This document shows positions 26,397-35,937 of a DNA stretch of 64,000 nucleotides, in pieces. Position numbers and translations under genes: made by a program. The stretch is from Geobacter sp. UBA2189 (lineage in GTDB: Bacteria > Desulfobacterota > Desulfuromonadia > Geobacterales > Pseudopelobacteraceae): NCBI GenBank assembly GCA_002328035.1, contig DCVL01000043.1, forward strand, positions 62,001-126,000, written 5' to 3'. Numbering within the stretch: position 1 is the stretch's first letter; each line of letters begins with the position of its first letter. The notes beneath the pieces are model-generated. The model did not search any database. It worked only from the letters and a program-made list of their open reading frames with translations, and was not told where the DNA came from.

Positions 26397-28186
26397 AGCA
26401 GCACCTGCTTCTCAAGCTCCAGGGTTTCCTGCTCCAGCTCCAGGATATCGGCCTTAATCTCACCCAGCGAGCGCAGCGGCTTGAACTCATAAAAATACTT
26501 GGTGAAGTTGATCTCATAGCCGGTCTTGGTCTTGCTCTCATCAATCCAGGCATCAGGGACGTGTGGCTTTACTTCACGCTCAAAGTATTCAGCTATGGTC
26601 TGCTTTACCAGCCTGCCGTTTTCATCCTTGCGCAGAAATGGGATATTCTCAAAATCACGCAGGCTGGCATCAGGCTTTGCCGCGCCATTCTTCCCTTTAA
26701 CGATTTTCCCCGCAGCGTCCCGTTCCGGTCGTTCCACCGTCACCCGCCAGTAACCAAAGAAGGCGTTGGGGTAAATCTTGCAGAACTCATTTTCTACAAA
26801 ATCACCATAGAGATTGGTGATATAGCCTATTCCCCGGTTGGCGCCGTTTTCCGGTATCTCTTTGCGCTTGTTGCCCAGGCTGCGGGGCATCTTCTGCCAG
26901 AAACGGTTTTCTGTGATGGCAGGGTTTTCATCATCCTTGGCTCCAGTTGCATTGATGAGCTGAATTTTCCCTTTGCGTTCCTGCTCTTTGTGGTTGGTAA
27001 GAATCCAGATATAGGTTGAAATGCCGGTGTTGTAAAAGAGCTGATCCGGCAGGGCGATGATCGCCTCCAGCCAGTCGTTTTCAATGATCCATTTACGGAT
27101 TTCACTCTCGCCACCACCGGCCTGACCGGTAAAGAGGGGCGAGCCGTTAAAGACAATAGCGATACGGCTGCCATCCGGCTTCATCTTTGAAACCATATGT
27201 TGCAGGAACAGCAGCGAACCGTCGTTAATGCGGGGCAGACCTGCGCCAAACCGTCCGGCAAAGCCCTTTTTCTCGGCCTCGGCCTTGATGATCTTTTCTG
27301 CCTTTTTCCAGTCCACGCCAAAAGGGGGATTGGAGAGCATGTAATCAAACCGCTCCCCCTCCAGGCCATCAACCGTAAAGGTGTTGCCCATCTTGACGTT
27401 GGCCGGGTTCTGCCCCTTGATCAGCATGTCTGATTTGCAGATGGCGTATGATTCAGGGTTGATCTCTTGGCCAAACAGCTCCAGCTTGGCCTTGGGGTTA
27501 AGCCTGACAAGGTATTCCTCTGCAACCGAAAGCATGCCGCCGGTACCGCAGGCCGGGTCGTAGAGGGTCTTGACGATCCCTTCTCTGGTAAGCATCTCAT
27601 TATCGCTCTTGAAGAGGACATTAACCATCAGCTTGATAACTTCACGGGGGGTAAAATGCTCTCCAGCGGTTTCGTTGGATATCTCGGCAAACTTTCGGAT
27701 CAGCTCTTCAAAGACATACCCCATCTGCATGGTGGTGATGCCAGTCAGGTCTATCTTGGCAAACTCATCTATTACCTTGAAGAGAAGGTCAGTATGGGGA
27801 TCATCCATGCGGGAGATATGATCATCAAAGCTGAAATACTCCACAATCTCACGGGCACCGGCTGAAAAGCCGTTGATGTAGTTCCGCAGGTTGGCGGCCA
27901 CATTGGCCGGTTCTGCCTTGATTCTGGCAAAATCATACTTGCTGCGGTTGTGGAAGTTGAGTCTGGCGACCTTGTTCAGGGTAAGGTCTTTGGCACTATC
28001 GGAGAGCTTTTCTACCTTTGGAAGGTAATCCAGCACAGCCTGCTTGGTGGGGGCAAGAATGCAGTCAAGCCGGCGCAGCACGGTCATCGGCAGAATCACC
28101 TTGCCGTAATCAGACTGTTTGTAGTCACCGCGCAGCAGGTCGGCCACGCTCCAGATTTTAGTGGCCATCCCTTTGAAATCAGTCAT
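26393..28186 (-). CDS. hsdM: Type I DNA methyltransferase subunit HsdM
   Basis: 597 residues. N-terminal HsdM_N helical domain (IWSVADLLRGDYKQSDYG), then the N6-adenine methylase: the SAM-binding DPACGTGGML and the catalytic NPPFGVDW. ARIKAEPANVAANLRNYI and EHFTPREVIKLMV are typical of the family. It methylates adenines at the site chosen by HsdS. GAGGAG precedes the ATG by seven bases. First gene of the operon, with a sigma-70-like promoter at 28235-28263 and CRISPR-like repeats just beyond it. Confidence 0.94.
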   Translation of the reverse strand: MTDFKGMATKIWSVADLLRGDYKQSDYGKVILPMTVLRRLDCILAPTKQAVLDYLPKVEKLSDSAKDLTLNKVARLNFHNRSKYDFARIKAEPANVAANLRNYINGFSAGAREIVEYFSFDDHISRMDDPHTDLLFKVIDEFAKIDLTGITTMQMGYVFEELIRKFAEISNETAGEHFTPREVIKLMVNVLFKSDNEMLTREGIVKTLYDPACGTGGMLSVAEEYLVRLNPKAKLELFGQEINPESYAICKSDMLIKGQNPANVKMGNTFTVDGLEGERFDYMLSNPPFGVDWKKAEKIIKAEAEKKGFAGRFGAGLPRINDGSLLFLQHMVSKMKPDGSRIAIVFNGSPLFTGQAGGGESEIRKWIIENDWLEAIIALPDQLFYNTGISTYIWILTNHKEQERKGKIQLINATGAKDDENPAITENRFWQKMPRSLGNKRKEIPENGANRGIGYITNLYGDFVENEFCKIYPNAFFGYWRVTVERPERDAAGKIVKGKNGAAKPDASLRDFENIPFLRKDENGRLVKQTIAEYFEREVKPHVPDAWIDESKTKTGYEINFTKYFYEFKPLRSLGEIKADILELEQETLELEKQVLL

Positions 28187-28234
28187 GCAGATACTCCTCT
28201 ATCTATTTCTGCTTTCAGTATACAAAAATGAAAT

Positions 28235-28263
28235 ACCTTACCCTGAGCATGCCAGCCAGTCAA
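28235..28263 (-). promoter_or_regulatory. Sigma-70-like promoter of hsdM
   Basis: On the minus strand TTGACT (28258-28263) and TAAGGT (28235-28240) are 17 bp apart, giving a leader of about 40 nt before the hsdM ATG. The right-hand stem-loop of the CRISPR-like element begins 20 bp upstream of the -35. Confidence 0.5.
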
Positions 28264-28283
28264 TGCAACAACAGAGAAAATTA

Positions 28284-28392
28284 CAGCCCCTTGCGGGGGC
28301 TGTCGGAGAAGGATTGAAACCCCAACCAATTCCTGTCTGCTTTGGTATTTTAGAGGAACGTCCGTTCCATCCAGACGGGTGAGGATTGAAAC
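28284..28392 (+). CRISPR. Two degenerate CRISPR-repeat-like sequences with one 35-nt pseudo-spacer
   Basis: Two 37-nt units end at 28320 and 28392, 72 nt apart, the normal step of a repeat plus a spacer. Both end in AGGATTGAAAC, the 3' end of many type I/III repeats whose last eight bases form the crRNA 5' handle. Each has a stem: ACAGCCCC/GGGGCTGT (28283-28303) and CGTCCG/CAGACG with one mismatch (28359-28377). The rest of the two units differs, so this is not an active array. No cas gene is in the window. Either a relic or a mini-array making a crRNA-like RNA. Confidence 0.5.
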
Positions 28393-28573
28393 TTCTTGGC
28401 GTGGTTCCGGTTGTGATACAGTTGGGTGGGGCAACAATTCCCTAAGTACAACAGACTCCTAGTGAAGTATACACTCTGTACCCATACACTTCATAAGTGA
28501 CTCAGGTCAAACAGACCACGCAGGAAAGACGAGGCTGGATAGCAAGGTTACAGAGGTCTAATCCAAAACGACT
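28393..28573. other. Non-coding stretch between the CRISPR-like element and cheY
   Basis: Together with 28187-28392 this makes a 387-bp gene-free interval. No third repeat follows. A small perfect dyad CACTT-CAT-AAGTG lies at 28490-28502, and GTGAAGTATA / TACACTTCAT form an imperfect dyad just before it. I see no convincing terminator for cheY. Confidence 0.4.
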
Positions 28574-28939
28574 TCAAAAAAGCACCCGCTTGACCACAGC
28601 CAGCAGCTGTTCAGGCTTGAACGGCTTAACGATCCAGCCGGTTGCGCCTGCTGCCTTGCCTTCCTGCTTACGCTCTTCCTGCGCTTCGGTGGTCAGCATC
28701 ACAATAGGCAGAGTTCGGTAGACCGGATCTCTCCTAACCTCACGGATCAGACCAATGCCGTCCAAAATTGGCATATTCAGATCGGTAATAAGCATATCAC
28801 AGCTAGCGCCCCGCAGTTTTGACAGCCCATCACGGCCATCAACCGCCTCAATTACCTCGTAGCCACCCTGACGGAGTGTAAACACCACCATCTGACGCAC
28901 ACTTGCCGAATCATCAACGGTCATGATTGTCCTTGCCAT
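28574..28939 (-). CDS. cheY: CheY-type single-domain response regulator
   Basis: 121 residues from the ATG at 28939, which follows AAGGAGG; the frame extends seven codons further but without a better site. Receiver only: acidic pair Asp9/Asp10, phosphoacceptor Asp53 in MLITDLNMP, Thr in MLTTEAQ, Lys in IVKPFKPEQL. It would carry the signal from CheA to the flagellar motor or another output. Last gene of the chemotaxis operon that runs leftward from about 39.1 kb. Confidence 0.9.
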   Translation of the reverse strand: MARTIMTVDDSASVRQMVVFTLRQGGYEVIEAVDGRDGLSKLRGASCDMLITDLNMPILDGIGLIREVRRDPVYRTLPIVMLTTEAQEERKQEGKAAGATGWIVKPFKPEQLLAVVKRVLF

Positions 28940-28974
28940 AGCATCCTCCTTTGATAACACCCAGTATTTTTTGT

Positions 28975-30063
28975 TCAGACCCTGATTACACGCTGTCCTT
29001 GGGCGGCCAAACGCACAATAATTCTGCCCGGGATCTCGGCCAAAGGCGCGACCTCATCCACCCCGCCACGGGCAATCGCCTCTTTAGGCATACCAAACAC
29101 CACGCAACTCGCCTCATCCTGGGCAATGGTATGGGCACCGGCCTGCTTCATCTCCAGCATACCGTTTGCCCCATCGTCACCCATACCGGTCAGGATCACT
29201 CCGATACAGTTCTTGCCGGCGCAGTTTGCCGCAGAGCGAAAGAGTACATCCACTGACGGGCGGTGTCGGCTGACCAAAGGACCATCGCTAATCCTGGTTG
29301 TGTAATTGGCGCCACTGCGGTCAAGCAGCAGATGGCGGTCACCCGGCGCAATATAGGCATGGCCAGGCAGGATCCGGTCGCCATCACGAGCCTCTTTAAC
29401 TGAAATACGGCAAAGCCGGTCAAGACGGTTGGCAAAGGCACTGGTAAAGGCAGCAGGCATATGTTGGGTGATCAGGATACCGGGCGAATCGGCCGGCATG
29501 GCGCTCAGCAGTTCCTTCAGCGCCTCGGTACCACCGGTTGAAGCACCGATGATCACCAGTTTTTCAGTGGTCACGTTATTCGTAGTTAGCGCGGGCAACA
29601 CCACATCAGCGCAGTTCTTCTTTTCAACCTGCAACGATACGGTGCGACGGATAAGGTTTTTTACCTTGGCAGAAGCTGCCCCACGGATCTTGTCGATAAT
29701 TTCCTGGCAACTTTCATGCAATCCCTTACTGATATCAAACTTCGGTTTGGTGACGTAGTCAAAGGCTCCCAGCTCCAATGCCCGCAACGTAATCTCTGAG
29801 CTCTTTTCAGTCAGGGACGAAACCATCACCACCGGCATCGGGTGGAGCCGCATCAGTTTCTCCAGAAAGGCCAGCCCGTCCATACGCGGCATCTCGACAT
29901 CCAGGGTCAGCACATCCGGGTCAAGCGCCTTGATCCGGTCGCGAGCGATGTAGGGATCAGGGGCGGTGCCGACTACGACCATGTCCGGCTGGTTCTTGAT
30001 CAGCTCGGTCAACAAGCTCCGCACAAGGGCAGAATCATCAATAATCAGGACTTTTATCGGCAT
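28975..30063 (-). CDS. cheB: Chemotaxis methylesterase/glutamine deamidase CheB (cluster 1)
   Basis: 362 residues. Receiver domain with Asp55 ([12 protein letters not shown]), a linker of about 60 residues, and the methylesterase domain with catalytic Ser in [11 protein letters not shown], His in [13 protein letters not shown], and Asp in [10 protein letters not shown]. It removes methyl groups from receptor glutamates, opposing CheR encoded at 32713. A second CheB is at 60600, in the other cluster. Confidence 0.93.
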   Translation of the reverse strand: MPIKVLIIDDSALVRSLLTELIKNQPDMVVVGTAPDPYIARDRIKALDPDVLTLDVEMPRMDGLAFLEKLMRLHPMPVVMVSSLTEKSSEITLRALELGAFDYVTKPKFDISKGLHESCQEIIDKIRGAASAKVKNLIRRTVSLQVEKKNCADVVLPALTTNNVTTEKLVIIGASTGGTEALKELLSAMPADSPGILITQHMPAAFTSAFANRLDRLCRISVKEARDGDRILPGHAYIAPGDRHLLLDRSGANYTTRISDGPLVSRHRPSVDVLFRSAANCAGKNCIGVILTGMGDDGANGMLEMKQAGAHTIAQDEASCVVFGMPKEAIARGGVDEVAPLAEIPGRIIVRLAAQGQRVIRV

Positions 30064-30088
30064 AGGATGCTCATTCGTTTTCAGGCTC

Positions 30089-31657
30089 CTAGTCTGATGT
30101 AACCGTTAAAAACCGTTCATAAATTTCATCAAAACCCCTGTTGATTTTTTTAAAGGTCTGTAGCAGGGTCGGGTCAAAATGGGTTGGTTCTGTCCTGCCA
30201 TCCCCTTCGAGAATAATACGGCAGGCGGTATCATGATCAAAGGCTGGCTTGTAGCAACGGCTGGTTCTCAGGGCGTCATATGTATCAGCAATACTTAGAA
30301 TACGAGCCTCCAGTGGTATGCCTGTCTCGCGCAGACCGTAGGGATAACCGCTGCCGTCCCAGCGTTCATGGTGATGCAGCGCGATGGTGCGCGCTATCTC
30401 CAGACGAGGATGGTTGCCGATGATCTGAGCGCCAAACAGCGTATGCTCTCGCACCAGAAGCATCTCCTCCTCCGTCAACTTGCCCGGTTTTCTTAAAACA
30501 TCTGGTTTTACATGGATCTTACCGACGTCGTGAAGCTGGCTTTGCTGTGCTATCGTGGTTGCACGTTCTTCGGAATAGCCGATCCTGCGGCAGATTGCCG
30601 CGCAATATTCCCCCACCCGCAGGATATGATTGCCGGTATCCTCGTCGTTGGCCTCAGCCGCACGAGCCAGGGAGGTGATGGTGTACAGGAAGGCCTCCTC
30701 GGTCTGCTGAAATTGGGTCGACAGATTATCCAGATAACGGGCCTGCACTGCCAGACTCTTGATCACCGCTGCATCGCAGGCGGTTACCCGGGCAGGATAG
30801 TTGAGGCCGCAGACAACTCGACTGCCATTGCGATACCAGACCAGATTACGGGGATGCTCCTGGCACAGATCCAGATGTTCAATAAAACTGATGAGCAACG
30901 GATCCTCGGGAAGCGGTTCATCATCGTTAAGATAGTAGAGAGCATGGCTTCCGTCTGAAGAGGTCAGATCCAGCGCCGGATGTTCCAGATAACTGACCCC
31001 CAGGCGTGGCCCAGGGCGACCCAGATCATACCAGAACCATGATGGCTGCCCTGCCAGACCATGGGTCAGGGTCACGACAAGACTGGCCGGACTGTGTGTC
31101 CCATATCCATTGTTTCCGCTGACAATTTTTTCAATCACCTGATCCAGTTGATGCTCAACTTCGTTATGGGGCCTGATTGTTGCGTCAATACATTGCTCGC
31201 CGCAGTCAATCAGCGAGTTGATCGTCTGATATGCCTCGGTCAGGTTTGCTTCCCGTTCGCCGAGCGTCCGCGCCTTCCTTACCAGCTCTACACAATGTTG
31301 CAGGGAGGCCTCCATCTTGGCGGTATCCAGCGGTTTGAGCAGATAGTGGCTGATCCCCAGCTCGATCGCCTCCAGCAGATCATCTGTTTCATTGTGGGCT
31401 GAGGTGATGATGATCGGAGCCTTGTTATTCTGCCTCAGGATACCGTGGGTCATTGCCAGGCCGTCCATGATCGGCATCCTGATGTCGGTCATCACGATGT
31501 CCGGCGACCTTTCCGTGTAGAGCCGCAGCCCATCCAGGCCGTTATCAGCCTGCCAGACCTGTCCAAAGCGGCGTTTAAGAAACACCAGCAGGTTTTCACG
31601 AATGGCGGCATCATCCTCCACATACAGAAGCGAAACATCTTCTGTGCGAGCCATCAT
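30089..31657 (-). CDS. Response regulator with HD-GYP c-di-GMP phosphodiesterase domain
   Basis: 522 residues. An N-terminal receiver (Asp58 in IVMTDIRMP), a middle part of about 190 residues without a recognised fold, and a C-terminal HD-GYP domain: the HD metal pair in HDVGKIH and the signature [16 protein letters not shown] enzymes hydrolyse cyclic di-GMP, so this links the chemotaxis region to the sessile/motile switch. Its start overlaps the preceding kinase stop by four bases, so that kinase is the likely phosphodonor. Confidence 0.9.
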   Translation of the reverse strand: MMARTEDVSLLYVEDDAAIRENLLVFLKRRFGQVWQADNGLDGLRLYTERSPDIVMTDIRMPIMDGLAMTHGILRQNNKAPIIITSAHNETDDLLEAIELGISHYLLKPLDTAKMEASLQHCVELVRKARTLGEREANLTEAYQTINSLIDCGEQCIDATIRPHNEVEHQLDQVIEKIVSGNNGYGTHSPASLVVTLTHGLAGQPSWFWYDLGRPGPRLGVSYLEHPALDLTSSDGSHALYYLNDDEPLPEDPLLISFIEHLDLCQEHPRNLVWYRNGSRVVCGLNYPARVTACDAAVIKSLAVQARYLDNLSTQFQQTEEAFLYTITSLARAAEANDEDTGNHILRVGEYCAAICRRIGYSEERATTIAQQSQLHDVGKIHVKPDVLRKPGKLTEEEMLLVREHTLFGAQIIGNHPRLEIARTIALHHHERWDGSGYPYGLRETGIPLEARILSIADTYDALRTSRCYKPAFDHDTACRIILEGDGRTEPTHFDPTLLQTFKKINRGFDEIYERFLTVTSD

Positions 31658-32652
31658 GTCAGCCTCCTTTCCGCCTTGACAACAGGGAGACGGATAAAAA
31701 ACAGGGCACCATCGTTGTCGTTTTCAGACCACAGCCTCCCACCCATGCTGTTTTCAATAATTATCCTTGAAACATACAGGCCAACCCCTAATCCTTCATT
31801 TTCCTGCTTGGTGGTAAACAAGGGATCAAAGATCCGCTCCATGATTGATTCGGGAATACCGCCACCGTTGTCCGCAACCCTGATCACAATCTCATCATCC
31901 AGCCGCTGAAAAGAGATCGTGATCGCTCCCGCGAAATCAGCGCCAATCCTGTGCTGCTGTTCCTGCACGGCATCATTGGCGTTGCGCAGCAAATTATGCA
32001 TCACCTGCTGGAAGCCATAATGAGAACCAGCCACCTGGAGATCATCATCCAGCAGATCTGCATCCTGTATTTCTATGGCTGTGAAGTGTGAGAAACAGTT
32101 GGACAGCAGGATGACGGCATCCTTCACACACTGTTTCGGGTTAAAATAGTCTGCGGAATCTGGTGGAATTAAGTAGCTGCGAAACTCGTCAATGGTACGT
32201 GACAGAAGGTTAACCTGCTCAACGACGCTGGATGAGGCTTGAAGCAGTAGTTCTCCATCAAACTCACCGTACTCCCAGGCATCCTTCATGTTCTGGATCA
32301 CCAACGAAATGGCGCTGAGCGGCTGACGCCACTTGTGAGCCACCACCCCCAGCATATCTCCCATGGCGGCCTTGCGTGCCTGCTGAATCATGATCTGTTC
32401 ATGCACCGCATGCCGTTGTTTTTCTTCGTAGCTACGTGCTGCCAGCAGACTCTGCAGGCGGTTGAGTTCTGCATTCGTACATATTAGCAGCCCTTCCAGA
32501 TATACCGTGTACTGTTTTAGCCTTTCCAGCTTGTTCTCGACAACAGCCTGTTCTGCAACAATACCCGCTGCGGAACAGGACTGCATGCGACTCCCAAGCT
32601 GTGCTTCATCCATGTTCAAACCGATCATCAGACTGTCTTTTGAGCCGTTCAT
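31654..32652 (-). CDS. Soluble histidine kinase paired with the HD-GYP regulator
   Basis: 332 residues, no membrane helix. A coiled-coil-like N-terminal part (about 35-95) leads to the H-box VVAHKWRQPLSAISLVIQN with His106, then NLLRNANDAVQEQ (N box) and VADNGGGIPESI and LGVGLYVSRIIIE (G boxes). The HKWRQPL form of the H-box is typical of one subgroup of bacterial kinases. No sensor domain is recognisable, so it may be driven by other Che proteins or by a partner. Confidence 0.87.
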   Translation of the reverse strand: MNGSKDSLMIGLNMDEAQLGSRMQSCSAAGIVAEQAVVENKLERLKQYTVYLEGLLICTNAELNRLQSLLAARSYEEKQRHAVHEQIMIQQARKAAMGDMLGVVAHKWRQPLSAISLVIQNMKDAWEYGEFDGELLLQASSSVVEQVNLLSRTIDEFRSYLIPPDSADYFNPKQCVKDAVILLSNCFSHFTAIEIQDADLLDDDLQVAGSHYGFQQVMHNLLRNANDAVQEQQHRIGADFAGAITISFQRLDDEIVIRVADNGGGIPESIMERIFDPLFTTKQENEGLGVGLYVSRIIIENSMGGRLWSENDNDGALFFIRLPVVKAERRLT

Positions 32653-32712
32653 GGCGGTATACCCATATTGTTCATCTGCTACAGAAATCCTGCGTAGCTA
32701 AACTAAATCCTG

Positions 32713-33618
32713 TCAGGCATAACAGACTGCGTCCAAAGCCGTCTCCGCAGGGTAGGCAGGCCTGGCACAATGCGGACGATAGACCGTCTTACCGCAAGGA
32801 TCGAACAGATCGGCCAGATGATTAAGATTTTCGGAATGCCCCGCAAAAAACAGCCCATCCGGCGCAAGATACCTCAGGCAGTGTTGCAGCACCCGCTTCT
32901 GGGTTGGCCGATCAAAGTAGATCATCACGTTTCTACAGAAGATACTGTCAAACGGCTTGGTCATTGTCCAAACCGGATCCAACAGATTGAGCTGCTCAAA
33001 GGTAATCATCTGTTGCAATTCTGGGTGAACCTTGACAAAGCCAGTCTTGTCGCGGCCACCCCGCAGAAAGTAGCGCCGCAGCATCCGCTCTGACAGAGAC
33101 TGAACACGTTCGATCGGGTAGACTCCTTGTCGGGCAGTTTCAAGCACCCCTGTATCAACGTCAGTGGCCAGGATATCAACCGGTGGATAGAGGGTGCCAA
33201 ACCGTTCAGCCATGGCAATCGCCATGGAATAGGGTTCTTCACCAGTGGATGCGGCACAGCTCCAGAGCCTGACCCTGCTGTTACCGGCCTTATCTCCGGC
33301 ATGCCCGGCCAGAATGGGAAAATGGTATTCTTCTCTGAAAAAAGCGGTCAGGTGCGTGGTCAAGGCGCCGATAAAAGGCTTCCATTCCGGACTATCATCA
33401 CTAAGGAGAGTCAGGTAGTCCGAAAATGAATGCAGCCCCAGCACACGCAGTCGACGGGAAAGCCGGTTATATACCATCTCCGCCTTCCTCTGTGGCAGAC
33501 AGATGCCGGCTCGCTGATAGATCAGAGTACTGATCCGCTCGAAGTCATCAGCGGTGAAGCGGTATTCATGCTGTCTGTCCCCAAAGACGAAGCTTGAGGC
33601 TGATTTGAGCAGTGACAT
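32713..33618 (-). CDS. cheR: Chemotaxis methyltransferase CheR (cluster 1)
   Basis: 301 residues from the ATG at 33618 with AAGGGG before it; 15 further upstream codons are unlikely to be translated. N-terminal CheR_N helical domain, then the SAM-binding domain: WSCAASTGEEPYSMA, DILATDVDTGVLETA, and FCRNVMIYFD. It methylates receptor glutamates. Encoded next to an MCP ending in a CheR-tether-like pentapeptide. Confidence 0.93.
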   Translation of the reverse strand: MSLLKSASSFVFGDRQHEYRFTADDFERISTLIYQRAGICLPQRKAEMVYNRLSRRLRVLGLHSFSDYLTLLSDDSPEWKPFIGALTTHLTAFFREEYHFPILAGHAGDKAGNSRVRLWSCAASTGEEPYSMAIAMAERFGTLYPPVDILATDVDTGVLETARQGVYPIERVQSLSERMLRRYFLRGGRDKTGFVKVHPELQQMITFEQLNLLDPVWTMTKPFDSIFCRNVMIYFDRPTQKRVLQHCLRYLAPDGLFFAGHSENLNHLADLFDPCGKTVYRPHCARPAYPAETALDAVCYA

Positions 33619-33675
33619 GGCGTGCCCCTTCAAAATGTTAACTTCAAAACCAGCCGCCCTCAATCCACCATTGAT

Positions 33676-35880
33676 TTAAAACTCGTTCCAATCCGCATCA
33701 TCTCCCACAGCCTTAAGCTTCGATGCTCCTTCCGTTGCCTTGGCAGCATGGTAGCCATTGGCCTTGTGGTAGCCGTTGGCCTTACCACCCTTTTCGGCAC
33801 CTGTGGTCAGCTTGCCAACCACGTAAGCGGCCTGGGTCTGGGCTGTCAGCGGTTCCATCCGTTGCGTCCTGGCGGCCTCGTGCTGCTGCCCCTTGCGTTG
33901 CTCGTCCAGTTTGAAGCGTCTTACCGCCTCGACCAGCAGTTGCGCCTGATCCTCGAGCGCGCCAGCGGCTGCCGAGGCCTCCTGTACAACCGAGGCGTTC
34001 TGCTGGGTAATCTCATCCATGCTGGTAATGGCGGTGTTAACCTGCTCGATACCGCTGGACTGTTCAACCGAGGCTGCCGAGATTTCGGCCATAATGTCGG
34101 TCACCCGTTTGATGCTGGTAACGATCTCCTGCATGGTCTGGCCAGCTTCGCCCACCAGCTTGCTGCCATTGCCGACCTTGTCCACCGAGTCGCTGATCAG
34201 TTCCTTGATCTCCTTGGCCGCCGCTGCGCTGCGCTGGGCAAGGTTGCGTACTTCACCTGCCACCACGGCAAAGCCCCGTCCCTGTTCACCGGCTCTGGCC
34301 GCCTCAACAGCCGCGTTCAAGGCAAGGATATTGGTCTGGAAGGCGATGCCGTCAATCACCGAGATAATATCAGCAATCTTTTTGGAACTGGCACTGATGG
34401 AATCCATGGTATCGACAACACGGGTGATGACCGTACCTCCCTTGACTGCTACATCGCTGGCATCAATGGCCAGTTGGTTGGCCTGCTGTGAATTGTCAGC
34501 ATTCTGCTTGACGGTGGAGGTCAGCTCTTCCATGCTGGAGGCGATCTCTTCCAGCGATGAGGCCTGGGTTTCGCTACGCTGAGCCATGTCGGCATTGCCG
34601 GTGGCAATCTGTCTGGTTGCAGTAGCAATGGAATCACTGCTTGCGCCCACATTGCCGACAATTTCACGCAGATTGCACACCATAGCGGCAAAGGCGTTGC
34701 CGATGGCGTCATTTTCTGAAGCCGGTTTGACGTTCACGGTCAGATCGCCGTCGGCGATCTGTTCAGCGGTTCTGGCCAACTCCCGCAGGGTTGCCACCAT
34801 GCGGGACAGAGCCTGCATCAGTTGATCCTGGGATGAGCGTTCACGCACCTCTACCGACAGGTTGCCCAGGGCGATCTGAGCAGCAGTGCTGGTCACGGTA
34901 TTCATGGCATCGATCAGGACATTCAGGTTAACCTTGATTTCGTTAAAATCGCCGTTGTAGTTGTCTGCAATTGCGGGTGGGATGTCTCCCTTGCTGATCC
35001 GGTCGATATATTCACCAGCTACGTTCAAGGGGCCGATCACGGCATCCAGGGTCTGGTTGACCCCTTCCACAATGCCACGGAACTCAAAATTGACCTGTTC
35101 CACGTTGCCCCGTGTCGCCAGTTTACCGGCCACTGCCGCCTCGGTCAGACGGCTTGATTCATCCAGCAACCCTTTCAGGATAACGGCGATGTTATGCTTA
35201 AGGTATAGACCAATCAATACGGACAGCAGAATCGCAATAATCAGGGCGCTGCCAAGCATAATCTTTGCTTGGGTAGCGGCTCGTTCCCCGGCCTTGCCGG
35301 CATCACGCCCCACCTTTTCGTTGAGCGTCACCAGTTTGGTCAGCAAGACCTCAACATCCAGAAACCTTTTACGAGACTCCAGAGAGGCTGTATATGCCTT
35401 GCTATCTAAGGCCTCAATCCGCTTGTCATCATGCTCAACCCCGGAGGCAAGCAGGCTGTCCTTCTCGCGTGAAGCGTCCACAACCTGCTGATGGGTCTTT
35501 TTCCATGCCTCCCATTTGGGAACAAACTCCTTCCAGAATCCAGCCTCTTCCGTGGTCTGGGGCAACGGCTCATAGATCTTCCAGGCCTCCTCGGCATGCT
35601 TCCAGGCATTATCAATATAGTCATACTGCGCCTTGCGGATCTGCGGATCCATCATCCTGCGGTTGATCAATCCCCGTTCCCCCACCAGGATCTTGTTCTG
35701 AGACTCACTCATAATCAGGAGGGTCTGAACGCTTGGCAGGCGGACCTCAGCTACCTCAAACATATTGTTACCGACTTTATTCAGACCGTAGTAGCCGACC
35801 AGACCCATAATAGCGGCGATCAGCGTCACCACCGCGAAACCTGCCACTATTTTTGTCCCCAGCTTCATCTGTTGAAACAT
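33676..35880 (-). CDS. Methyl-accepting chemotaxis protein
   Basis: 734 residues from the ATG at 35880, which follows AAAGGAGG; 12 upstream codons are not needed. Membrane helix at about 10-30, a periplasmic four-helix-bundle sensor of about 170 residues ([16 protein letters not shown], then [16 protein letters not shown]), a second membrane helix ([17 protein letters not shown]), HAMP domains, and the signalling hairpin with the tip [17 protein letters not shown]...[38 protein letters not shown], shortened here to [20 protein letters not shown]. The last five residues, DWNEF, fit the xWxxF CheR-binding pentapeptide. The ligand is unknown. Confidence 0.93.
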   Translation of the reverse strand: MFQQMKLGTKIVAGFAVVTLIAAIMGLVGYYGLNKVGNNMFEVAEVRLPSVQTLLIMSESQNKILVGERGLINRRMMDPQIRKAQYDYIDNAWKHAEEAWKIYEPLPQTTEEAGFWKEFVPKWEAWKKTHQQVVDASREKDSLLASGVEHDDKRIEALDSKAYTASLESRKRFLDVEVLLTKLVTLNEKVGRDAGKAGERAATQAKIMLGSALIIAILLSVLIGLYLKHNIAVILKGLLDESSRLTEAAVAGKLATRGNVEQVNFEFRGIVEGVNQTLDAVIGPLNVAGEYIDRISKGDIPPAIADNYNGDFNEIKVNLNVLIDAMNTVTSTAAQIALGNLSVEVRERSSQDQLMQALSRMVATLRELARTAEQIADGDLTVNVKPASENDAIGNAFAAMVCNLREIVGNVGASSDSIATATRQIATGNADMAQRSETQASSLEEIASSMEELTSTVKQNADNSQQANQLAIDASDVAVKGGTVITRVVDTMDSISASSKKIADIISVIDGIAFQTNILALNAAVEAARAGEQGRGFAVVAGEVRNLAQRSAAAAKEIKELISDSVDKVGNGSKLVGEAGQTMQEIVTSIKRVTDIMAEISAASVEQSSGIEQVNTAITSMDEITQQNASVVQEASAAAGALEDQAQLLVEAVRRFKLDEQRKGQQHEAARTQRMEPLTAQTQAAYVVGKLTTGAEKGGKANGYHKANGYHAAKATEGASKLKAVGDDADWNEF

Positions 35881-35937
35881 GGCCAGAACCTCCTTTTTAT
35901 CTACGTTCATATTCATGTATCCGTATAGCAGGCTATG

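Noticed and set aside
28321..28330. Classical CRISPR seed match of the pseudo-spacer (its first ten bases) within the window
   Set aside because: I found no target with the first eight to ten spacer bases near hsdM or hsdR; only inner spacer bases match, so DNA targeting by a Cascade-like complex is not supported here.
33622..34491. Long + strand reading frames opposite the MCP and other che genes
   Set aside because: Antisense shadows of well-conserved genes with no ribosome sites or protein-family features.
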